The translations under genes and the position numbers were made by a program. From Dyadobacter endophyticus (GTDB lineage: Bacteria > Bacteroidota > Bacteroidia > Cytophagales > Spirosomataceae), in contig NZ_BMIA01000001.1 of assembly GCF_014641595.1 (NCBI RefSeq), forward strand, positions 1,488,001 through 1,552,000: DNA of 64,000 bases, given 5' to 3'. A model generated the notes under the pieces. That model had not been told where the DNA came from and ran no database searches. It saw only the letters and a list, made by a program, of their open reading frames with translations. Position 1 is the first letter of the stretch. Each line of letters begins with the position of its first letter. Shown piece by piece: positions 45,853 through 54,200 of this stretch.

Positions 45853-48513
45853 ATGATCGACAATTATCTGAGTCAGGTATTCAAGTTTGTACCCGCGCCA
45901 AGCCTGGTGCTGCTGCCCGATGTTCCGAAATTTACGATCGTCGAAGTGAACGATGCCTATCTCGAACTGGTGCACATGACCCGTGGTGATTTGATCGGAA
46001 AGGGTTTTTTTGAAGCGTTTCCCAACAATCCGTACAACCGCGTACCGCCCTGGAACAACCTGCTCGAAAAGCTGGCCGCCGACGGCTTGCCCAACCAATC
46101 GCCCGTCGCCAAGCATATTTTTCCCTGGAATCGCGGTGGGCATAACGATACCAAATACCTCATATCGACCAACACACCGGTACGGAACGATAACGGCGAG
46201 CTTGCCTATATTCTCCGCACTGTCACGGATGTGACCGAAGTAACCTTGGCAAGGCAAACGCACAGCCCCTTCACATCCGAAAAATTTTTGAGCGAAACAC
46301 TCCAAATCGCGCGGATAGGCAGCTGGGAGGCCGATTTAATCAACGAAGTGATCAACTGGTCGGATGTGGTGAAGGAAATCCACGAAGTGCCAGCCGATTA
46401 TGAGCCTGGTTTCATGACAGCGATGGAATTTTACCGCACGGGCGAGCACCGCGATGCATTTATGCAAGCGGTGCAGGAGACAATCGTCAGTGGGAAGCTC
46501 TTTGATCTTGAATTAATCATCGACACCCGGCGAGGCCGGGAGAAGTGGGTGCGTGTTACCGGAAAGGCAGAGGTGATAGAAGGAATTTGCACACGCATTT
46601 ACGGCGTCATACAGGATATCCATGGCCGAAAGCTCGTAGAGCAGAAGCTCGTCCAGTCGCACAGGCAGTTCGAATCGCTGGTTCAGACAGTCGACGGGAT
46701 CGTATGGGAAGCGGATGCCGACACTTTTGAATTCATTTTTATCAGTGACCAGGTTCGTAATATCCTGGGTTACACGCCAGAAGAATGGCTGGCTGACCCG
46801 GATTTCTGGCAAAATCATATTCATTTCGACGATCGCGAGCAGGCAGTCGGCTATTGCCAGCAGGAAACGCGGGGCCTCCGCAACCATACTTTCGACTACC
46901 GCATGTGGAAGGCCGATGGCAGCCTGGTATGGATCAAGGATGTGGTCTCGGTGATCCGCGAGGATAACAAGGCAGTAGTGTTGAGAGGGCTGATGGTCGA
47001 CGTCACGGAAGCGAAGCGTCTGGAAAGTCTCGAACATCTCGAAAAGGTCGTCTTGGAAATGAACTCGTTCAAGGACTCTCCGCTAAGCAGCGTACTCGAC
47101 ACGTACGTAAGAGGGGTGGAGGCCATGTTTCCGCATTCCAAATGTTCTTTGCTGGGGGTCAAAGACAAAAAACTTTATAGCCTGGCGGCCCCTTCGCTGC
47201 CAGTTGAGTACGTTGAAGCCATTAATGGACGGGAAATCGGGGAGAATGCAGGCTCGTGCGGGACGGCAGCTTTCCTGAAACATCAGGTGATCGTAAGCGA
47301 TATCGCCACCGACCTGCGCTGGGAAAATTACCGGCAGCTGGCACTGCCGCATAACCTGCTGGCCTGCTGGTCATACCCCATCGTTCTGGACGAGGAAGTG
47401 GTGGCGACTTTTGCCGTATATTACGACCGAATTGCTGTTCCCGGCGAAGACGAGTTGAAAGTAATTGAGCGCATCGCATCGATTTTAAAAGTGATATTTG
47501 AAAACAGGCGAAATTCTGAGCTTGTGAAGGACGTCAACGAGCGCTACGAATATGTGAACATGGCCACCAACGACGCCATTTACGATTGGGACCTTGTGGA
47601 CGACCATATAGAATGGGGAGATGGCTTTTTCAGGCTTTTCGGTATTGAAACGGAAATGGCACAATATCCACTGTCGCGCTGGGCAGAGCGGGTGCATTCT
47701 GCCGACCGCGAATCGGTCGCCAATAGCCTCGAAGCGCAACTTGCCGACCCGCAACAGCATAAGTGGAGCATCGATTACCGGTTTTTGAAAACCGACGGGC
47801 AATATGCTTATGTGGAGGAGATCGGCTACATCCGGCGCAACCGGTTGGGGAAGGCCGTTCGCATGATCGGCGTTTTAAGGGATGTTACCAAGGCTCGTCA
47901 GGAGCAGCACGAGCTTAAACTCCTCGTGTCGGTAATTACCAACACCAATGACGCCGTACTGATCGCCGAGTCCGACCCGCACGATATTTCGGGGTTAAAA
48001 ATATTGTATGTAAATGCGGCATTTACGCGTATTACGGGGCATTTGCCTGAGGAAGTGGTAGGCAAGAGCCCGGCATTGCTGAAAGGTTTCAGCCCCGCCC
48101 GCAATGACTTTGATAAGCTGCAAGACGCCATCTATAACCTCGAACCGCTCAAAGGTACCACGCTGCGTTACGTCCGCGAGGGCGAGGAATTCTTTATAAG
48201 CCTCGCGCTGTTGCCCGTAACGGATGCACGCGGTGTGCATACACACTGGATTGCGATCGGCCACGATGTGACCGACCGCCTGCGGTACATTGGCGAGATT
48301 GAGGAGCGGAACCATAAATTACAGGAGATCGCCTGGATGCAGTCGCACGTCATACGCGCCCCGCTCGCGAGGCTGATGGGCCTGATAGACCTGATCCGCA
48401 ATTATCAGCATTCTGACACCGAGAAAACCGAGCTGCTCGATCACGTACTTACATCGGCACACGCCCTGGATGAGATTATTCGCGACATTTCCTCGAAAAC
48501 CGAGCGCATTTAA
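45853..48513 (+). CDS. Multi-PAS/GAF signalling protein with phosphotransfer helix but no ATPase
   Basis: 886 residues from ATG at 45853 (MIDNYLSQVFKFVPAPSLVL); GTG 30 bp upstream is possible. Domains: PAS 1 (1-130), PAS 2 (155-260), PAS 3 (about 275-400), GAF (about 405-555), PAS 4 (565-690), PAS 5 (695-815), then a coiled phosphotransfer segment WMQSHVIRAPLARLMGLIDL with a probable phosphoacceptor His in QSHVIRAP. The protein stops at 48513 with no HATPase domain. Cytoplasmic: no membrane span. It could take phosphate from another kinase, act as a phosphotransfer or dominant partner, or be a truncated kinase. Stop codon overlaps the next gene's stop. Confidence 0.92.
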   Translation: MIDNYLSQVFKFVPAPSLVLLPDVPKFTIVEVNDAYLELVHMTRGDLIGKGFFEAFPNNPYNRVPPWNNLLEKLAADGLPNQSPVAKHIFPWNRGGHNDTKYLISTNTPVRNDNGELAYILRTVTDVTEVTLARQTHSPFTSEKFLSETLQIARIGSWEADLINEVINWSDVVKEIHEVPADYEPGFMTAMEFYRTGEHRDAFMQAVQETIVSGKLFDLELIIDTRRGREKWVRVTGKAEVIEGICTRIYGVIQDIHGRKLVEQKLVQSHRQFESLVQTVDGIVWEADADTFEFIFISDQVRNILGYTPEEWLADPDFWQNHIHFDDREQAVGYCQQETRGLRNHTFDYRMWKADGSLVWIKDVVSVIREDNKAVVLRGLMVDVTEAKRLESLEHLEKVVLEMNSFKDSPLSSVLDTYVRGVEAMFPHSKCSLLGVKDKKLYSLAAPSLPVEYVEAINGREIGENAGSCGTAAFLKHQVIVSDIATDLRWENYRQLALPHNLLACWSYPIVLDEEVVATFAVYYDRIAVPGEDELKVIERIASILKVIFENRRNSELVKDVNERYEYVNMATNDAIYDWDLVDDHIEWGDGFFRLFGIETEMAQYPLSRWAERVHSADRESVANSLEAQLADPQQHKWSIDYRFLKTDGQYAYVEEIGYIRRNRLGKAVRMIGVLRDVTKARQEQHELKLLVSVITNTNDAVLIAESDPHDISGLKILYVNAAFTRITGHLPEEVVGKSPALLKGFSPARNDFDKLQDAIYNLEPLKGTTLRYVREGEEFFISLALLPVTDARGVHTHWIAIGHDVTDRLRYIGEIEERNHKLQEIAWMQSHVIRAPLARLMGLIDLIRNYQHSDTEKTELLDHVLTSAHALDEIIRDISSKTERI

Positions 48514-49106
48514 TTGAAACCGAGTTTTACACCCAGCGAGAGGCTCACGATGTCGTGCAGTTTGAGGAAGCTTTTGTTTTGTACATAACTGATAATCAGA
48601 AGGTCATAAGTCCCTAGCTCGTAGTACACTTCGAGAGACCTCCTCCGGTTATTCATGACTACATTTCGGCCTGCTTTGCCTCCAAGGTAAGCACCCGGCC
48701 GGAACGACGTCGCCCACCAGTAATAACCTGCCGGGTAGTAGGAAGGCCATTTGGTATCGAACTGCGGGCCGAAAGTGTAGCTCAGATATGCCCCGATCAA
48801 AAAAGGCCGGATATAGTAGTCGTTTTTTAATCCGATGCGCCACGGCGAATAGGTCGTTTTGAGGGTGGTTGTGACCAGCGCGTCTCCACCGTACTTTTGA
48901 GGTAAAAACCCGAAAAGTAAATCGGTTTCCAATGTCTGGTTTCGAGAGACATAGCCCGGCCCGCCGGAAAGGAAGCCGATATTGCCGGCGAACTGTAATT
49001 TCAGGTGATCGGGCAGATACCAGCTGCGGCGGTGCCTGAGGCCCACTTCCTGCGCCAGCGAATGGAAGGTGATGAATAGGAGTAGAGGTAGCAGATACTT
49101 TTTCAT
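48510..49106 (-). CDS. Secreted beta-rich protein, probable small outer-membrane protein
   Basis: 198 residues, signal peptide ending SLAQ (1-19). Mature part is rich in aromatic beta strands: LKLQFAGNIGFLSGGPGYV, TTTLKTTYSPWRIGLKNDYY, GAYLSYTFGPQFDTKWPSYY and a terminal SLSLGVKLGFN typical of outer-membrane barrels. No family recognised. 5 bp after the metallophosphoesterase, same strand, so an operon. Convergent stop overlap with the PAS protein (shared TTAA at 48510-48513). Confidence 0.82.
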   Translation of the reverse strand: MKKYLLPLLLFITFHSLAQEVGLRHRRSWYLPDHLKLQFAGNIGFLSGGPGYVSRNQTLETDLLFGFLPQKYGGDALVTTTLKTTYSPWRIGLKNDYYIRPFLIGAYLSYTFGPQFDTKWPSYYPAGYYWWATSFRPGAYLGGKAGRNVVMNNRRRSLEVYYELGTYDLLIISYVQNKSFLKLHDIVSLSLGVKLGFN

Positions 49107-49111
49107 GGCTT

Positions 49112-49954
49112 TCAGAATTCGACCCGTTCAACATTATAACCGCCTTTCCAGGTCGAGATAACCATATAACCACGTGCGCCCATGGAGGTGGTGAGGTGAT
49201 AATTTACACCGTCGTCGTAGAATTGCCCTTCATAGAATCGGTGCTGATGGCCATAGAGCGTGAACTTCACGGTAGGGTCGCTGGCTAGGGCATCCGTGTA
49301 CGGTTTTTCAAGGTTTTTGTCAAAATCGGCGTCGAAAGGCGGCACGTGTCCGACAACGATCGTGTTCCTTTTGTCCGGGTTGTCGGCGAGCTGTGCTTTC
49401 AGCCAGGAAATATCAGGTACCGAGCCGTCGAATGCATACTCGCGCGAATTGGTATTAATGAAAATGAATCTGTCATGGCCGAAGCCGAAGGAGTAGTTAA
49501 GCGGGCCGAACATCTTGCGGTAAGTTGCCGAGCCGTTGGCTACAATGTCGTGATTACCAATCACTGTCACATAGGGATATTTCAGCCGCGTCATGATCTC
49601 GTTCACCCATTTGAACTCCTGCGTAAGTCCGAAATCGGAAATGTCGCCTGCGTGCAGCACAAAAGAAATGTCCTTTTGCTGGTTGGCGCTCCGTACGAAT
49701 TCCTCGCATTCGTCATACCACCGCTGCGAGTCGCCCATCAGAATAAAGCGCGTCGTGTCGGAAACAGGTAGGCGGCTGATTTTTTCGATGTTCCTGGCGG
49801 TAAGATTCTTGTCTTTGTCTAAAAGGGTTTCCTCGTTGGGATTGTACTGGAATAGATCGTCACAGGAAGTGAGCATCAGAACCAGGCCGAGACCGGCCCA
49901 GCGTGTAAAATGTTTCAAGTTTGTCGATGATTTGATGAATAAGAGTGATTCCAC
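49112..49954 (-). CDS. Calcineurin-like metallophosphoesterase, lipoprotein
   Basis: 280 residues from GTG at 49954; a TTG at 49918 would give a tighter lipoprotein signal. Lipobox VLMLTSC. Metallophosphoesterase motifs: GDSQRWYDECEEF (modified first Asp motif FILMGDSQ), HAGDISDFGL, VIGNHDIVANGS, VGHVPPFDADFD and GHQHRFYEGQ. All five metal-binding blocks are present, so it should be active on an unknown periplasmic phosphoester. Followed 5 bp later by the beta-rich protein. Confidence 0.9.
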   Translation of the reverse strand: MESLLFIKSSTNLKHFTRWAGLGLVLMLTSCDDLFQYNPNEETLLDKDKNLTARNIEKISRLPVSDTTRFILMGDSQRWYDECEEFVRSANQQKDISFVLHAGDISDFGLTQEFKWVNEIMTRLKYPYVTVIGNHDIVANGSATYRKMFGPLNYSFGFGHDRFIFINTNSREYAFDGSVPDISWLKAQLADNPDKRNTIVVGHVPPFDADFDKNLEKPYTDALASDPTVKFTLYGHQHRFYEGQFYDDGVNYHLTTSMGARGYMVISTWKGGYNVERVEF

Positions 49955-50083
49955 GCAAACGCGCTACTGATTAACTCCGAAAACCATTGTTTGATTCCTC
50001 CGGTAACATTATATTTAACCATGCGTTCAGGCACGGTTTTTGCGCAGGAAGTATACGATCATTTATTTAAATACATTACCATT

Positions 50084-50542
50084 ATGAAAATCAGGGACAT
50101 AGTAGGAGCATTGGGATTTTTGCTGATTTCGTTGTCAGTATCTGCCCAGGTGGTGTCCAAAGACTCTATCAACATGCTAAAAGACCAGAAGCAGGTAATC
50201 GAAGTCAGCAAGCGGCTGAACGAACGAAAGCTTGAACTGGCTAAACTGGAAAATCAGGTACCTCAAAAGACCGAAGAAGTGGCAAGTACCGCTGAAAACG
50301 CCCGGAAATCTGCCGAAGAGAATAAAAAAGCAGCGGAGAAACTTGGCGACAACCCACAGGACAAAAAAGATGCGAGGAGAGCAAGCAAAAGTGCCGGATC
50401 GGCCCACCGCGACGCCAAAAGGGCGCGCCGGGCTGTGCAGAATCTTGACAAACTGAACAGGAATATCGAATCGCTCAAAAAGAAGATCGCCGACGACGAA
50501 TCCAAACTCGCTTCCTTGCAGGGCGCGGGCAGCGGCAAGTAA
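50084..50542 (+). CDS. Small exported coiled-coil protein
   Basis: 152 residues from ATG at 50084: signal peptide MKIRDIVGALGFLLISLSVS ending AQ, then an uninterrupted Lys/Glu/Ala-rich coiled coil (e.g. QVIEVSKRLNERKLELAKLE and NARKSAEENKKAAEKLGDNP). Likely a periplasmic spacer or structural protein, not an enzyme. No family recognised. Stands alone between the metallophosphoesterase (divergent) and the repeat at 50601. Confidence 0.75.
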   Translation: MKIRDIVGALGFLLISLSVSAQVVSKDSINMLKDQKQVIEVSKRLNERKLELAKLENQVPQKTEEVASTAENARKSAEENKKAAEKLGDNPQDKKDARRASKSAGSAHRDAKRARRAVQNLDKLNRNIESLKKKIADDESKLASLQGAGSGK

Positions 50543-50600
50543 AGATGTGACCGGGCTTGAAGAAATTTGTACTTTTTAATTGCAATACGAGGTTGTGTTA

Positions 50601-50672
50601 ATTGTCACCCGGAGCGGAGTCGAAGTGAAATGCGTGATGCAAATGCCCTTCGATTCCGCTCAGGGTGACAAT
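50601..50672. repeat. Long inverted repeat, REP/MITE-like
   Basis: 25-bp arms with two mismatches (left 50601-50625, right 50648-50672), each built of GTCACCC or GGGTGAC plus GAGCGGA or TCCGCTC and TCGAAG or CTTCGA, around a 22-nt centre. This sequence type (GTCACCC-x-GAGCGGA-x-TCGAAG) is widespread in Bacteroidota intergenic regions. Lies between the coiled-coil gene and the metal-efflux operon, and may stop transcription as a hairpin. Confidence 0.7.
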
Positions 50673-50743
50673 TTTAAGCAATATTGCTATTTTTAGAACG
50701 TTTTCCGGTTGACTTTAACGATCCCGTCAGTTACTTTTACCAC

Positions 50744-51121
50744 GTGAGATGGCTATTGCGAAATATCATTTTATTTATAGTTATCCTGGACACTACCTCG
50801 CTGTGTCAGGTGTACAAGGTGCCTTTGCTGCTCAAACATTTCGCCGAGCACCAGTCGCTCAACCACGAAATCACTTTCACCGACTTCCTTTCCATGCATT
50901 ACCTCGGAAAGGACCTCAACGATAACGACGACGATAAGGACATGCAGTTGCCATTCAAGAAGGTGGAAGCGCATATGTCCGGCTTCATTTTCGTTCCTCA
51001 CACGCCGGTTTTTACATTTAAAAGGGAATACCTGCCCGTCAAAGCCGAATACGGCCCCGCCGTACCGCAGGTCGCTTACAGCACCGTGCTAGGCTCACTC
51101 TTCCGCCCGCCGAAGGCATAA
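50744..51121 (+). CDS. Small exported protein heading the metal RND operon
   Basis: 125 residues from GTG at 50744 (TTG at 50684 is an alternative). Signal-like start MRWLLRNIILFIVILDTTSL, followed by a conserved block LLLKHFAEHQSLNHEITFTD, FLSMHYLGKDLNDNDDDKD and LPFKKVEAH. The acidic/His-rich DNDDDKD stretch suits metal binding. Proteins of this type sit in front of CzcA-type pumps in Bacteroidota; function undefined. The pump starts 91 bp downstream, on the same strand. Confidence 0.75.
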   Translation: MRWLLRNIILFIVILDTTSLCQVYKVPLLLKHFAEHQSLNHEITFTDFLSMHYLGKDLNDNDDDKDMQLPFKKVEAHMSGFIFVPHTPVFTFKREYLPVKAEYGPAVPQVAYSTVLGSLFRPPKA

Positions 51122-51212
51122 TACACCAGATAACGGGCTCATCATGCCCGAATGTTCGCGCATGCCGCCTGTGTGGCCTTGCGCGTATCCGTGTATTTAT
51201 TTTTCGACCAAT

Positions 51213-54200
51213 ATGCTGAACAAAATCATCAGGTTCTCCGTGGGGAACAAGCTGGTGATCGGGATATTCATGTTGCTGTGGGTTGTCTGCGGTAGCTATG
51301 AACTTACCCGGTTGCCCATCGATGCCGTGCCCGACATCACCAATAACCAGGTACAGATTATCACAACGGCGCCGTCGCTCGGTACCGAAGACGTGGAGCG
51401 GCTCATCACGTTCCCGATCGAGCAGGCCACGGCTAATATTCCAGGCCTGAAAGAAAGCCGCAGTATGTCACGCTTCGGCCTCTCGCTGGTTTCAATCGTT
51501 TTCGACGACGACTCCGATATCTACTGGGCACGCCAGCAGGTAACTGAGCGGCTTTCGCAGGTGGATATGCCCGAAACCGCCGGAAAACCGGGGCTTGCAC
51601 CCGTTACGACGGGCCTCGGCGAGATTTATCAATATGTAGTAAAGCCCAAAAAGGGTTTCGAGCAAAAGTTTTCGCTCTCCGACCTCCGTACGACGCAGGA
51701 TTGGCTCATCCGCAGGCAGTTACTTGGCACACCCGGCGTCGCCGACGTTTCGACGTTCGGGGGTGAGTTGAAGCAATATGAAGTGGCCGTCGACCCCTCG
51801 GGCCTGAAAGCAATGGGGCTGACCATCGGCGACGTACTTACCGCATTAAGCCGAAACAACCAGAACACCGGCGGAGCCTACATCGAAAAGGGCCCGATGG
51901 TGCTCTATATCCGCAGCCTCGGGCTTGCCGGGTCGATCGAGGATATCAACCACATTGTCGTTGCCAACCGCGGGGGCGTGCCGGTGCTCGTAAGCCACGT
52001 GGCGAAGGTACGCTTTGCGCCTGCGATCCGCTACGGGGCGCTCACGATGGCCGGGTATGGTGAGGTAGCCGGAGGCATTGTGATGATGCTCAAAGGTGGA
52101 AACTCTTCGGAAGTGATCGGAAATGTGAAGGCGAGGGTCGTGGAAATCAGTAAGACTTTGCCAGAAGGCCTTGAAATAGAGCCATTTCTCGACCGTACCA
52201 AAATGGTGAACAACGCTATCGGTACCGTAGAGCACAACTTGCTCGAAGGCGCGGTCATCGTCGTAATCGTACTCGTATTGTTTTTGGGGAATCTGAGAGC
52301 CGGGTTTATTGTCGCGTCGGTGATCCCCTTATCGATGCTTTTTGCGGTGGCGATGATGAACCTGTTTGGTGTGAGCGGCAATCTGATGAGTCTGGGGGCG
52401 CTGGATTTCGGACTGATAGTGGATGGCGCGGTGATCATCGTCGAGGCGATTCTGCACCATTTGCATACTTCCAAAAAATACGCGGCAACAGGCCTGCTTA
52501 CACAGCGGGAGATGAATCAAGAGGTGTCGGGTTCTGCCAGCCGGATGATGAACGCAGCCGTTTTCGGGCAGATCATCATTCTCATCGTGTACCTGCCCAT
52601 TCTGTCACTGTCGGGCATAGAGGGCAAGATGTTCAAGCCCATGGCACAGACCGTCGCATTCGCGATCCTGGGTGCATTCATTTTGTCTCTTACTTATGTG
52701 CCCATGATCAGTTCGCTGCTGATCAGCAAGCGTATCGGCCATGAGGCCAACTGGTCGGACAGGGTCATGCAGAAGATCGAACGCGACTACGAACGGGTGC
52801 TTGCGCGGGCATTGCGCTTCAAGCGTGTGCTGGTTGCCGGCGCATTTGTACTCTTCGGCGGGGCGGTGTGGCTTTTCAGTCAAATGGGAGGAGAGTTTAT
52901 CCCGCAGCTCGAAGAAGGTGATTTCGCTACCGAGACGCGACTTTTGGTGGGTACCAATCTTACCACAACAATCGATGCGATAAACCGCATTTCCGAGCGC
53001 CTGAAAAACGATTATCCGGAAGTAATCAAGGTAGTGTCGCGCATCGGCAGTGCCGAAATCCCCACCGACCCGATGCCAATCGAGGGAGGGGATATGATCA
53101 TCGTTTTGAAAGACAAATCGGAATGGACCCATGCTAAAAGTTTCCCCGAACTGGCTACAAAAATGGCCGCTACGGCCCAGGAGGTCGTTCCGGGCGTAAC
53201 AACGGGCTTCCAGTACCCGGTGCAAATGCGTTTCAACGAGCTCATGACGGGCGCGAAACAGGATGTGGTGTGTAAAATATTCGGGGAAGACCTGGACAAA
53301 CTTGCCGCTTATGCCGGTCAGATGGGTCAGATCGCCCGTGGTGTGGAAGGCACCGCCGACTGGTACGTGGAAGAAGTAACGGGTATGCCGCAGATTGTGG
53401 TCGATTTCAACCGGGCTGAAATCGCAAAGTATGGCTTGAATATCGACGAGATTAACAAAACCATTAATGCCGCATTCGCTGGTGCCGCCGCCGGGCAGAT
53501 TTACGAAGGAGAAAAGCGCTTCGACCTCGTGGTACGTGTAGGCGCGGAAGGCCGCAAAAGCATTACCGATGTGCAAAATCTGTTGGTATCGACACCGGAT
53601 GGCCTGCAAATACCGCTCAGCCAGGTAGCTGCCGTACGGGAGATCGAAGGCCCGAACCAGATCCAGCGCGAAAACACGCGGCGGCGTATTATTGTCGGTT
53701 TCAACGTCCGGGGCCGTGATGTACAATCGATCGTCGAGGAACTGCAAGGGAAAGTGGACTCCGAAATGAAGTTCGAGAGCGGCTACACCATTACTTACGG
53801 CGGTGCGTTCGAGAACCTGCAACAGGCCAAAGCACGCCTAGGGATTGCGGTGCCCGTGGCGCTCTTGCTCATTTTCATGATGCTGTATTTTACTTTTTCG
53901 TCCGTGAAGGACGGCGCGCTCATTTATACGGCCATCCCGCTGTCGGCGATCGGCGGCGTATTCGCGCTGGCAGCGCGCGGGATGCCGTTCAGCATTTCGG
54001 CGGGCGTCGGTTTCATCGCATTGTTCGGCGTGGCGGTATTGAACGGGATCGTGCTGATCTCGGAATTTAACAGGATTAAAAAAGAAGGACTGATCACCGA
54101 CGCACTGCAACTCGTAATGACCGGCACCCGCAACCGCTTGCGCCCGGTACTGATGACGGCCGCCGTGGCATCGCTCGGTTTCCTGCCGATGGCGATCAGC

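Noticed and set aside
43969..46305. Longer version of the TPR gene starting at 46305
   Set aside because: The extra 200 residues run antisense through the PAS gene; ATG at 45681 starts a proper signal peptide.
52605..53822. 405-residue open frame antisense to the metal pump
   Set aside because: Shadow frame produced by high GC and codon bias in the pump gene; no signal, domain or start region.
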